A stretch of DNA of 64,000 nt from positions 9,424,001-9,488,000 of the forward strand of contig CP075497.1 in assembly GCA_021613535.1 (NCBI GenBank), read 5' to 3'. The translations under genes were made by a program, and so were the position numbers. Source of the DNA: Adineta vaga. Taxonomy: Eukaryota > Rotifera. This document shows positions 51,377 through 63,171 of the stretch, one piece after another; position 1 is the first letter of the stretch, and each line of letters opens with the position of its first letter. The notes below the pieces were generated by a model. That model ran no database searches. It saw only the letters and a program-made list of their open reading frames with translations, and had not been told where the DNA came from.

Positions 51377-53866
51377 ATGGTAGAAGACACTTCATCAATG
51401 GCTGACAAAATAGGGCAGTTTTCAATTGAAAATCAAGAAATGGCAAGAGAGCTTAGTTTGGATCAATCTGATGCACCCGGTGAATCATTATTTCAATCTA
51501 TGAAGTACTACTAGTTTTAGTGTTTAAAGCATTTGCAAATGTACTACCTTTTACTTAGATCGTGGAATATACCTGTTGGATGGTATCTATGGGTCAAATT
51601 TACAGAATGTATGAGGCTGATAGTACAATATGGTTGTGATCAAAAGCACCCGTCGATTGAGATACAACAGACTCTAGATCGTCTAACGTGTTTTGATACA
51701 CCACAACAATTAGATGATTTAGTAAATCGGTGTGTTGACCTGTACAAAACTCTGATCTATATAATTCAAATTAATGATCATCTTCCCATCACTGAATCTA
51801 ATATTCGTTGTTATGAGGGAAATGCCAGTCAATCTGCACAAGGAAACGTCATCGTCTTGTTTCGTATATGTTACATAAATCCGAAACGTGCTTATTCGCA
51901 TTACTGTGTGTTACTAATACAGATGGTTATCCACAGACTTGTTTTGAATCAGACGATGACAATGTTCAAGAATATATTGTCAAGTATATGCGTGCCTTCA
52001 ATGATCAAGGTAAGTTTAAGGAGGATGAAAAGGATGGTTTTGTATTTTATGAATTTGTTTTAAGTATATCGAAAGTCGACTTCAAGCATAGATCATATTA
52101 GTGATAATCATGACGCTACAGCAAATATTCAAGAATCAGAGAACTCTGATAGTTTATATATGTTGCTCCCGTTACTGCCAAATATAAATGTTCTTTCAGA
52201 CAATGATGACTTGACGCTTTCTACTGGTACATTGGCTGTTCAGAATCAAAGCGATTTGGCATCGATTTGGTTAAAGTATACTTTCCAATGTATTCCTAAA
52301 ACGATCATTCATTTATATGTTTATTTTCGTCATAGAGAAGCTTTTCCAGATTCAATAATGAGTAACCCAAATTCTTCATTCGATATGGCTTTCGCTGCTG
52401 ACGATATTCCTCATCGACCTAAGACTACAACAGCATCGTCTGAAAATCATGGTAAGTCTTCTTTTGTATCTACAGAATCAATATAACATCTACGTATTTC
52501 TATACTTTTAAGTAGAAGAAATGCCGGGACATCCGGCGATGGAGACAACTGATGGTAAACTAATGATAAATGACGATTTACAAGGACGAAAATTGATTTT
52601 GAACAACATTGTAAGAAAAGTGAAACGATTAAAAACTGCACAAACAAGTACCAATATTCTTACATCAAACACTGATTCTTCTCAACATTTGTTTTCCTTA
52701 TCTGATACTCTTATTCAACCAGCATCGAAAATCGAGTCGCAACCAGAAACAATTTGTAATTCAGTACAAGAATGTGATTCGATAAAGATTATCACAAATC
52801 CGAAGTGTCATCGTCGAGCATGTATGCTAGGAGATTTGGCAAAAAAGAAGTGTCCACTTGTTCAAGCAGGTGAAAAACGACAACAGAAAGTTTATCCTAA
52901 AATAGAAGTAGTCAATTAATATATTCTAATATCCATTAGTAAAAATTATACATTTTAATTGTAGATTAAAAGTGCTAGTGCAGAATATCTTCGTGTCAGA
53001 GCTGTTACAAAGAATTACGAGCCACATCCATTACAATGTGTTGCACCTGAAAATGTTCAAGTGAATTTAGAATTGTAAAAGACAGAACATGAACGAAAAT
53101 GTTTACAGTGTGATCTGTATAGTTTTGATCCATCGCTTGAATGTACTTATTTACCAATCGACGATGAAGAACGACGAAATCATCAAAAAATGTAAATGTT
53201 TATTTCTTGGTATATTCAAGTTTTTTGTTCATTCATTCTTTTTTCAGAGTAAAAGTTCATCTTTTTAATTGGAAAAAGAGTGGTTCAATTAGTAAAGAAG
53301 TTAGTCAACGAGAAAATCTTCGATTATGCAGACTTGAATTTCGTCTGTGTAAGTTATCAAGTGAAGGTGAATATGAATGTATATCGTCACCTTGTTATAC
53401 ATCAATTATCGATCAAGATAATTTTATTCCTAGATAAATTTACTTTTCTATAGTACTATGTCTACAGAGGATGAAGATAAGACAAATCAGCGTGATCCAG
53501 AGCAATTGTGTGCAATGGGTGAACAGAAAATTGTTATTCCGTTAAAAACCTGTTGTTCAGAAGAAGATAATATGATATAGATTCATGTTCATGATTTGAA
53601 ATGTTTGACTGATACTATATGTTTAGATGTACAATTTAATGAAGAAGAATTGGATCAGAACAGTTTTACAATGGACACAAGAGAATTGTCACTAACTTCA
53701 CCAACTCGAACAGACGGATGTGATGAATCTCATAGTAAGAATAAAATTTACAAAAAATCTCTTAAATTTACATATCATTCATTTTTCTTTTAGATTTATT
53801 TGAACACAAATACTTAAATTCAGCTCAATCTGCGATCAAACGCTTGTTTCCTTTTAAATCCTCTTA
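51377..53866 (+). pseudogene. divergent Rel-homology-like gene, copy 4, decayed
   Basis: Recognisable by order and splice sites but broken. Exon 1 is 51377-51504 and exon 2 runs 51559-52009. Within exon 2 the frame must shift between about 51860 and 51905 to continue into CVTNTDGYPQTCFESDDDNV and YIVKYMRAFNDQG, the end of the N-terminal module. Later exons (about 52092, 52333-52450, 52514-52919) are readable and lead to IITNPKCHRRACMLGDLAKK, the degraded start of the Rel-like domain. The next exon (from 52965) has an in-frame TAA at 53076-53078. The following exon (53248-53419) still gives VKVHLFNWKKSGSISKEVSQ and CKLSSEGEYECISS, but its donor GT is ATAA. It keeps the family layout and therefore decayed recently. 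Truncated products remain possible if transcribed. Confidence 0.55.
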
Positions 53867-54232
53867 ATCACGCACTTTCGTCGAAAATAATCAAAGATAA
53901 AGATACCAAACTCTTATAATTGCTATATTACTCTAGAGTTATTGTAAAATTGTAAACATGCATGAAAAAAAACATAATATTCTTTGTTTCTATTTGATGT
54001 CATAGAAGTTGTTCTTTTTCATCTGCATAAATATATTACATTTATTTACTTCATACCATGCTTTTTTTCCAGTTGGAAAGAATGAATCATATATTCCATC
54101 TCACTTTTTATTTCTTTCTTTCTCTTTTTTTTCTCTCGCTTTGATAAAACTCTGCTTATCATATTCATACACATCTCCTCTGCACTCATTTTCTTTTATG
54201 AAAACGTGCCTTGATTCGTTGAAGACAAATCA
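53867..54232. other. short intergenic region between Rel-like copies 4 and 5
   Basis: About 370 bases, T-rich just before the copy 5 ATG. No coding sequence seen; an open frame at 54009-54236 is a Phe/Ser/Leu low-complexity artefact of the T-rich tract. Confidence 0.45.
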
Positions 54233-56473
54233 ATGAATAACGATGATCAAATGAATTCATATATGAGTACTACTCAAAATTATGGTGTATCATGTAGTAA
54301 TGATATGAGGTAGAACGTATTTTCTTTGATTTTATCATACAAAACTAACTTGTTATTTTATAGCTCTAAACCTGGAGGTTTTTCTGTAAAATCAATGTCA
54401 AGTTTACTTAAGGTTGCTCTATTTATTATCTCACAAGGAACTTATCGACAAAATGATATTTCTACCCGTACGCGACACTCAATCGATCGGTTGATAGATG
54501 AATTTGATGACATTACAAATCGAAAAGAGAACTCTTTCGAGTTTTACCGTGGTTTGATCGAAACATATGAAAATCTTTTTGGTATATATCTTTGTTTAAT
54601 TGCTGACTATGGTGGTACATATACAATTGTGGACAGAAGCTATTTTCCTGATACCAATAAACAACAATTCAATCAAAATCCTTACGCCTTTATATACTAT
54701 AATATGAAGGAAAACAAATATAGTCCATTATACAAGGAGATGGATGGATGCATAAGCACTATATTTTCAGAATTTGATAATTCTGTTTGGAATCATGCCC
54801 AGTCATTTGTCGATCAATTGAATAAAAATGGTACGTTCAGTTATTTTATTCCTAATTCTATTTTGATTTTATACAATTTCATATTCTAGTGATATATTCC
54901 AATCAAAATCAAGCAGATCATTTGTACAATTTGCAGGAAGAAGATTCTGATCGTAAGCCCTAATTTTTATAAATATTTTGTATTTTAAAATCAATTTAGA
55001 TATGGTGATTGATGATACACATGCAACAACAAATCAGCCATCCGAAAGTATGCCGTAAAATAAATTTATTAATGTATGATTTATACGATTGATATGTAAA
55101 GGTACGATTACCCATGAAATAATTTCGACAGCTTCTGCTGTCATCGAACAAATGGTTCAAGAAATTGTTCTATTAATACCAAACTTTGGAGCAAGACTCG
55201 ATTCAATTGTGTATCAGAATGATATAGTTGGTATGCATGTTGACAACATATATATATATATATAAGCAAAATTAATTGTTTTCTTTTCTATAGGTTTCGA
55301 GATTGAGAATCTCAATCAAATGCTCCCTAAGAATACAGGCGAATTAATACAACAACGGCTACTTGTTATTTCGAACATAGTTGAGATGGCGGCAATCAAC
55401 CCAATTTCACGTACATTTAAATTTCGTTACATTGATTTTAACTATCATTTATATTGTATATCTTTAGAAAATGACAATGAAACTATGCCATCAACTGTAG
55501 TAACCGAAGACCAAAGTCAACTAGGTAATCCGAATGAATATTACAAAATATGATTTTTTTAAATAATTCATTATATTTCTTTAGATCAATCGAATCTACC
55601 AACAAATCTCTCACCTACGACTAATGCTTCTCAATCTCGTCGTGCAACGACATCAACACCACTGCGACAGAAATCACCTCCAAAAATCACTACACAACCA
55701 AAACCAACGTGGGATTATCGTACTATGAGAGACCTCTGGAAAAAAGAGTTACCACTTCTTGCTGGTGTTGGTTCTCAACGCACACCGATACGTGTTAAGG
55801 TAAAATACAGCTCATACTGAATGATCAGTAGAATATAAAAGTCAGTCATATCATTTTCAGGTACCTTCAAAAAGCGACGGCCAAATGTATCTTGGTGTGA
55901 AGGTTTTAAATCTTAAGCAAGAGGAACACGGCTCAAAGTAGTCGTCCCAGAACATACTAGTGTAAATATGAAACATTTCATCAAGGACGATGATCTTAGT
56001 CGTTTGGTATTCGATGACTGCAATAAGAATGATTATTTTGATCCAGTGAACAAGGATGTTTATCTAACGATTAGTTCTGAAGAGCATAAAAAAGGAGAAA
56101 AAGAGTAAGCAATTATAAGCACTAATCTGAAAAATTAATTAATGAAATCTTTTCACAGTGTACGGATACGCATGTTCAATTTGTATCAAAACGGCACAAT
56201 AACAAAAGACAATATTCAAGATGAAAAACTTGACAAATGTTTATTAGCTTTTTGGTTTTGTATCCGAAAAGATGGTGAATATAAACCTATTTCAAACGTT
56301 TCATTTTCGAATGTGATTACAGAAAAGGTACGACTGATGCATATGTAAAAACAGTTCCTTATACCCAAGCGATTTATTCTCTTTAGAAAAAAAAGCTGCT
56401 AAATAATAAACAAAACCAACTTACGATTATGAAACAAAGATTAATAACATACTTTAATGGGAAGAAACACTAG
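54233..56473 (+). CDS. divergent Rel-homology-like protein, copy 5, with a frameshift
   Basis: Eleven exons with matching phases: 54233-54309, 54364-54830, 54890-54952, 55000-55047, 55102-55230, 55294-55410, 55468-55524, 55585-55799, 55861-56104, 56159-56327 and 56387-56473. The N-terminal module is IYLCLIADYGGTYTIVDRSY with NPYAFIYYNMKENKYSPLYK and SFVDQLNKNG. The Rel-like domain begins ITTQPKPTWDYRTMRDLWKK, then GVGSQRTPIRVKVPSKSDGQ, MYLGVKVLN, and ends VRIRMFNLYQNGTITKDNIQ with CLLAFWFCIRKDGEYKPISN. Exon 9 is 244 nt, against 245 in copies 1 and 3; the frame breaks at about 55933-55937, giving TAG at 55939-55941, and resumes one base over with VVVPEHTSVNMKHFIKDDDL. Everything else is intact, so this is either a very recent loss, a real allele difference or an assembly indel. 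The C-terminal tail is basic (KKKLLNNKQN..GKKH). Confidence 0.6.
55248..55264. repeat. TA microsatellite inside an intron of Rel-like copy 5
   Basis: Alternating TA run in the intron 55231-55293. Simple repeat, too short to affect splicing visibly. Confidence 0.7.
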
Positions 56474-57281
56474 TTTTTATATGATTACATACTTTTTCCC
56501 AACAAAGTGATGTCAACGAACGTTTGCTTCCTACATGACTCATCACGCTTGCGTTACGTGAATTTGTTTTACCATGTAACCACTAGAAAATTTTTCTTCG
56601 TTTTTGTCAAAGAAAATGTGACCTGGTCTTATTTTCATATGTTGATGCAAAGCATAAATAAAAGTTCGTCTGATATACAATAAACTTATACTTACCTGAA
56701 CACAGTATCTCTATAGTCAAGACAGTACGGCACTATCGTTCACATTATTCTAATAGTATAACCCAATTTACTTTGAAATTCTCATCGAGGAATATTGTTT
56801 TCTCTGAAAAGATAATAAAAGATGTTAGATAGTAAACGATTTAATTAAACTTTTTGAGTCGATATAGTTGTTATGCTATTATATTATGGCGTCGTTTTTT
56901 TTGATGAATTGCGATTTAAAAACTGTTTAGAATATCGATTACATACAATAAAACATGTCCTTTTACTTAATACGTCTTCATATACTTGATAAAGGTGAAC
57001 AAATCTTTTTATTCTATACGATGGAACTTAAACATTATCTCATCATGATCATTCTTCTATTTTTTTCTATCGCAATATTTCCTATTTTGTTGAAGCAATA
57101 GAGAAAAAACGAACTCATCGAAGGTCATGAAATTAGATCTCATCTGATTGATTACATATTCCATTCAATATACACGCAATCTTATCTATAGTATTTTTCT
57201 GTGTGTATTTATATCCAACTTTCTATTTAAAACTTCATTCATTCATTTATTTATTTATTTCACTCAATCACACGTATCACG
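56474..57281. other. intergenic region before the cationic secreted protein
   Basis: About 800 bases with no gene seen. A TATTTAAAA box near 57223-57231, about 50 bases before the next ATG, is a plausible TATA element for the small gene at 57282; ATTCATTCATT and TTTATTTATT runs follow it. Confidence 0.4.
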
Positions 57282-57524
57282 ATGCGACTAACATGTCGTA
57301 CAATTTTCATACTTCTCTTCGTCATTATTCTTATAATGGCTTATTGTGGTCCTACTGTTGAAGCAGGCATAATCCGACGTATAACATCACCTCGACGTGT
57401 TGTACACCCACGACGACCAGCAGTGACCAGATACAGAATGAAACATAAAGTAAAAACCAAAACGAAAATTAGATATGGCCCTAAACGACCAAGTCTATTG
57501 AAGAAAATTACTGGGCGTGGATAA
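57282..57524 (+). CDS. short secreted, highly cationic protein
   Basis: Intronless 80-residue ORF. Residues 1-28 are a clear signal peptide (MRLTCRTIFILLFVIILIMA then YCGPTVEA), with likely cleavage after VEA. The predicted mature part, about 52 residues, has 19 Arg/Lys and no Asp or Glu: GIIRRITSPRRVVHPRRPAV, then KHKVKTKTKIRYGPKRPSLL and the end KKITGRG. It contains repeated PRR units and no Cys after the signal. Such composition fits a linear cationic antimicrobial peptide or a polyanion-binding secreted protein; no family recognised. A TATA-like box lies about 50 nt upstream and AATAAA is at 57585-57590. Gene status is supported by promoter, signal peptide and poly(A) signal around a compact ORF. 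Confidence 0.65.
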   Translation: MRLTCRTIFILLFVIILIMAYCGPTVEAGIIRRITSPRRVVHPRRPAVTRYRMKHKVKTKTKIRYGPKRPSLLKKITGRG

Positions 57525-57878
57525 TTTACTTACACCAAACATTTTCTATTCATACTCACCTTTTATTGATTGTATTTGAATCCTAATAAATTCTTTTACT
57601 CTATAATACGATCGATTATGTTAAATAATACAGAGAATCCATTCTTCAAGTAAATGCTATGTTGATAACTAGTGTCCTCTATTGATGTAATATTTATTTT
57701 CAATTAATAACACGGATTTTTGTTTTTTATTTTATCCATTCAGAAATGATTTGAGTAACCGGTTGTTTATTTTTAATCTTTTGTAAGAACTAAGAAATAC
57801 AATACAAGTACAATTTTAGTTCTCTTGTTTGAAATTGTTTCGATCAAACTATACTTTGAAGTATCTTTTAGAAAACTC
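57525..57878. other. short intergenic region upstream of eIF3c
   Basis: Holds the poly(A) signal of the cationic protein at 57585-57590 and ends with an AG acceptor at 57870-57871, 7 nt before the eIF3c ATG. No other coding sequence seen. Confidence 0.5.
57585..57590 (+). terminator. polyadenylation signal of the cationic secreted protein
   Basis: AATAAA about 60 nt after the stop codon at 57522-57524. Confidence 0.6.
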
Positions 57879-60800
57879 ATGGATAGTAATCGTTTCTTTC
57901 TCAACGATGATTCTTCGTCAAGTGAAGAATCCATTGATGCTGAACAACAAGTTCAAGTTTCAACAGTAAAGAAAGGTGCCAGTAAAACTGGAACAAAAAC
58001 GTATGTTTCTCTATCGAAGATTATCGATTTATTCATCTCTCAAATCTTCATGATTTTAGTGCACCAAAACCATACATCACCATGAGTGATGATGAAGAAG
58101 ATGTCAAACGTGTTGTCCGTAGTGAAAAAGAGAAACGGTATATCTATCAATAGTTCGATAGAAAGATTCATTATTATCTATTTTTGCATTTAGATATGAA
58201 GAAATTGAAGAAATTATCAAGAAAACTAAACATGCAATGCGCATTCGAGATATTGGTTTGGTCTATGAATGTGAGTAAAATTTCTTTGTAGATATGATTG
58301 ATTTTTTTCAAATGTTTCTATAGGTTATGAAAACTTAATCAAAGCATACGAGAAAGCTAGACGTATTTTGGAAAAAGATCAAGGTTTACCAAGATCATTT
58401 ATCAAAATCTTAGCACAACTTGATGATTTCATCAATCAAGTATAAGCAAGATTTCGATATATTTTGTATTTATTTGAAATCTGTCTTGTAGTGTTGGGGC
58501 GATCGAGAATGGCGTGAAACATTGAATAAAAATAATTCAAATAATTTAAGTGCTTTACGTCAAAAGATTCGTCGATTTCTCAAACAAGAACCATTGGAAA
58601 GAGAAATCAATGCTTATCGTGAAGTTTGTTTTTTAAATAATAATTTGTTTAGAAAATAAATTTGACTATTTTATAGAAACCAGATGTTGGTGATGAAGAA
58701 ATACCCGTTGATGAAGCTTCCCCGGTGGATGAAAGTGCTGAAAGTGAAGAAGATCAAGAAGAAGTTGCTCCAGCAAAAGGAAAACCACAAGATGTATATG
58801 AAAATTTTCGATAATGAAGATCTTCAATTAGAAAAGTCTGTTTCTAGGATGAGAAAGTGAATCCAGTGATGTTTCATGGGATGAAAGTGAAGATGAATCG
58901 AGCGATAGTTCAATCGATGTCGATGCACCTAATGAACAACTTTACATGAAATTTTTGAAGTAATAAATTATGTCCTAGAGAAGAAAAACTTAATTTATCA
59001 TTTATTTGATTTAGAACTGATAAACCAGAAAAGGAAAAAAGTAACAGAAACAAAGATGCTGGTGGTTCGAAACGTGCACTAAAACCACGTCGACCTGACC
59101 GACCAGCTCAACAATCCGATGATGAAGATGAAGATGGACAAAAAGATGGTCAATCTCGACAAGATGTAAGTTCTCTTCTGTTCTTCATTTGTTGAGATGA
59201 ATTCATCGGAATTTCTAGGTTCAAAAACTCGTGTCCTTCGCAAAAGATGAAGAAATTACACATGAAGCTATTTTGCAAAAACTCAATGAAATTATCGCTA
59301 TGCGCGGTAAACGTGGTACCAATCGTCGAGATCAAATAGAATGCTTGAAAATTCTCCGATTATACGTCGAAAAACAAAATTTAGGCGTGGGACTCGATAT
59401 CAAGATCTTATTGATACAAATCGCTGTTAGCTTTGACTATCATCATAAGGGCAACGAATGTTTAAAACCAGAAACATGGACACGGTAAAAACAATCAATT
59501 TATAATTTAAAAAAAAAACCCTATTTTCTTTCAATTTGTAGTGCCCTTGAATACATCGATGAATTATTAACATTATTAACTAAATACGATGAAGTTCAAA
59601 TTAGTGAAAATATCACTGAAGAAGCAGAAAATATCAAAGTAAATTTTTTATCAATAAATTTTACATTTCTTCTACTTTGTCTATATTTTCTTTAGAAAGA
59701 ACCAGATTATCGCATTCATGGTGATATTATAACAATCATAATCAAAATGGATGAAGAATTTACAAAAATTCTACAAAATGCTGATGCTCACAGTCAAGAT
59801 TATGTTGAACGTTTAAAAGATGAATTACGTGTTTGTTCAATAATTGAAAGTCTAAAAACATATTTAGAAGCAAAAGCAAACAAAAATACCATGATTACTA
59901 CTGATTCTCAAACGAATTCAGTTCCACTTGTACAACCGCAACATTTATGTACAGCATATATGTGCGTAATTGAACATCTCTATTATAAATATGATAAAAC
60001 AGCTGGTCAACCATCAGTAGCATTGATGGATCGTCTTTGCAAATATATTTATGCAAAAGATTCATTAAATCGTTTACGTGCTCGAGCAAGTCTTTGTCAT
60101 GTTTATCATTTAGCATTACATGATCATTATTATGAAGCACGTGACTTGATGTTAATGTGTCATATGCAAGATACGATTAGTTCATCGGATGTTGCCACAC
60201 AAATTTTATATAATCGAACGATTGTTCAATTAGGTTTATGTGCTTTTCGTTTCGGTTCTATTCGTGAAGCACATCAAGCATTAGTTGATATGCAATCCGG
60301 TAATCGTGCCAAAGAATTATTAGCACAAGGTGTGCAAATGTTACGTAATCAAGAACGAACACGTGATCAAGAAATGAAAGAACGACAACGTTTATTACCA
60401 TTTCATATGCATATCAATTTAGAATTAATTGAATGTGTTTATCTTGTCTCAGCTATGTTAATTGAAATTCCATTTATGGCTTGTAAGATTAGTTTAATTA
60501 CTAAGTAAAATGATGGAATAGAAAATACTTTTTCTTTTTATTATTTAGCTCATGAATATGATGCACGAAAACGACCAATTAGTAAACATTTTCATACACA
60601 AATGCGACAAGCTGAAAAACAACCCGTTTTTGGACCACCAGAATCAATGCGTGAACATGTAGTTGCTGCAAGTCGAGCAATGAAAACGGGTGATTGGAAT
60701 GCATGTGTCAATTTCTTAATTAATGAAAAAATGAATGGAAAGGTAATTGAAGAAGTTATAATCGATACATTCATAGTATAGAAAATGGCTTCGATCGTTC

Positions 60801-61461
60801 TTTTCAGGTCTGGAATCTTATGCCACAAGCAACAGAAGTACGAAAAATGCTTGTCGATAAAATTAAAGAAGAATCTTTACGTACATATTTATTTACATAT
60901 GCTACGGTTTATGATGCCATTTCGATGCCAACATTAGCTGATATGTTTGAATTACCGGTTAAACAAGTCTATGGTATTGTTAGTAAAATGATTATCAATG
61001 AAGAACTTATGGTAATATCATATTACTAAAATGAGATATAGGTCTGCATAAATATGAATTCATTTTTAGGCTTCACTGGAAGAACCCAATCAAACTGTTA
61101 TCATGCATCATACAGATCCATCAAGAACACAAGCACTTTCACTTCAACTTGTCGAAAAGATCTTCCAATTGTATGAGCAAAATGAAAAAATTGTTAATCT
61201 ACGTGGTGGTGAACCGAACTTTTATTCAAGACCGAATCAACGTATGTTTCTTTCTTTTCTGGATTGTTTCATATTTTCTTTTGTTTTAGAAGCACAACAA
61301 GGACAACAACGTAACCAAGGCACAAGCGGAGGCGGTGGTGGTGGCGGTGGTGGACAAAACTGGAGTAAGCGATGAATTCATTCACGAATTGATTTCTGTA
61401 TCATGTCATTTTCTATTGAATAGGCCGACCTCCACGATCAGGAACAAATCGTGCCTATTAG
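57879..61461 (+). CDS. EIF3C: translation initiation factor eIF3 subunit C
   Basis: Core subunit of the eIF3 complex on the 40S ribosome, organising the pre-initiation complex. Sixteen exons: 57879-58000, 58060-58137, 58194-58270, 58324-58439, 58492-58623, 58677-58793, 58848-58959, 59015-59165, 59219-59484, 59542-59638, 59696-60482, 60549-60742, 60808-61011, 61070-61241, 61290-61364 and 61424-61461. An acidic N-terminus ([16 protein letters not shown]) is followed by conserved [19 protein letters not shown] and [14 protein letters not shown], then acidic linkers, the helical PCI-associated repeats ([40 protein letters not shown]) and the PCI winged helix ([36 protein letters not shown]). It ends in a Gly-rich RG-type tail. 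The join into exon 7 does not keep frame: after 58848 one base appears missing in GATGAGAAAGTG before [23 protein letters not shown] at 61558-61563. Confidence 0.9.
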
Positions 61462-62930
61462 AAATCGTTCAACATCAAATATTTTATTTCATCTATTTAA
61501 ATCTTTATTTTGCATTGTTGTTCGTCATCACATTTGTTGTTGATCTATCACGTTGAAAATAAAACAAAAGACGTTACATAAATATATACAAGAAGAACTA
61601 AATGTTCTCTTATCTTCAACATACATATTCGAAAATAACTAACAATCTGAGATGTGTATTTTGTTAATACTTTTCGTCTTTATTTGAGTTTTATCTAATC
61701 GTTCTTTCATCTATTTTCTTGAGAATCATACAGAAAGCGTAAAAATATGCATAAATGATAATGATCAATGATATAAGGTCAATGTCGTAGGTTATCGAAA
61801 AAAAAATACTATGATTGCATTCTAACAGGAAAAACAACTCATTATATTACGATACACGTTAACACAGTAATGCAACGTTTTTATGAAATATCTCGATCTA
61901 ATCGCCATGTATTCTTTACATAAAAAGGTTTTTATCTCTAATACTATTCAGTTGTCTTTGTTTTCTCTTAGATCTTTATCCTTGAATGGATCAAAGCAAT
62001 TAGTCGTTCTGGAATTTCTAATAAGTCAATAAAACTTCTAATGGATTACTAATCAATACAAAACATCTGATGAATAATAACAAAAAGGAAAACAAAAACA
62101 CATTCTATACATCGTTTCAACAACGACATTCAACTGAAAAACTAATTACAGAATTCTATTTCATGATATAAGATGATGCTTGTGTAATTCGAGTTCGCAT
62201 GATATGAATCAATTATAACATGACCGTAGCAATATGAATGAAATCCTTTTAATCATTTCTACTTTCATGACCAATTCAATCTTCCCTGAATTCATCGTTT
62301 CCGTCCGTTATCCGACAACAACGGTATTCGATTATTATCAAAATAGAGAACAAATCCGATTCTATTCATACTAAAAAATATGGCCATCTGTTAGTTTGTT
62401 ATTCTCGACACTATCCATACACTTCAATTGAGAGAAAATACAATACATAGATAAAATACATTCTCAATCGAGAAACAATTGTTGTAAATATTCGTCTTTT
62501 TCATTTCATTCATATGCTTACAATTATCACTGACACCTAGCGCTATCTATTTGCAAGCATATATCATTTTTCTAAACAAACAGAACAACTTTCGTACATA
62601 CTTCATCAATTCTTACCTTTTTCTTTTCTATATCAATCGATAAACATCAAAATAAATGTTATTATCAATATAAGTTTATTTTGTTTATTTTTTTAACTAA
62701 TAAGAATATATTTTATCAAGCAGTCGAGACATCTAACTAAATTTGAAACCTTTTCAATATAACTGAAGAAACACAATTATTTTTAACTTGACAACGGTTA
62801 GTCAATTTCTTTTACTCCATCTTTTCATCATAGAAAAAAAACTATATATATGTTGATAATAAAAGACGAAAAAAATCATTGGTAAAATGCAAACAAAATT
62901 GTAAGTTATTTGACTTATATTTAAATATAG
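61462..62930. other. intergenic region with no gene seen
   Basis: eIF3c 3' UTR (poly(A) signal at 61558-61563) followed by 1.3 kb of AT-rich sequence without recognisable coding, RNA or repeat features. Confidence 0.45.
61558..61563 (+). terminator. polyadenylation signal of eIF3c
   Basis: AATAAA about 97 nt after the eIF3c stop codon. Confidence 0.6.
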
Positions 62931-63171
62931 ACCTTGGATTCTCTTCATAGTGATTGGGAACCGAATGCTGATGGTATTGATGATAAGGCAAAATCGAAAG
63001 TATATCCTTCAGAAGAAAAAAAAGAACCGTATACAATTACAATTAAAGATAATGTACAATATGGAATAGTTAACGGATGGTTAAGTAAGCGATTTTCTTT
63101 CTCTTCTCGATAATTTATTGATTATTTCAATGTAGTTTTCTTTTTCTTTTTTTCTTTTAGAATACAATTGA
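62931..63171 (+). CDS. orphan C-terminal exons of an unrecognised protein
   Basis: After an AG acceptor at 62929-62930 an open frame of 51 codons reads TLDSLHSDWEPNADGIDDKA then EEKKEPYTITIKDNVQYGIV and NGWL, ending at a good donor (phase 1, GTAAGC at 63085). The next acceptor, after a long T-run at 63159-63160, gives KYN and a stop at 63169-63171. Composition is protein-like (Trp, Asp, Tyr, balanced codons), unlike the surrounding AT-rich DNA, so it is likely the last exons of a real gene or a remnant. No upstream exon was found in a matching frame: the nearest ATG before it (62887) ends in a donor only 30 nt upstream and in the wrong frame. Family unknown. Confidence 0.35.
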
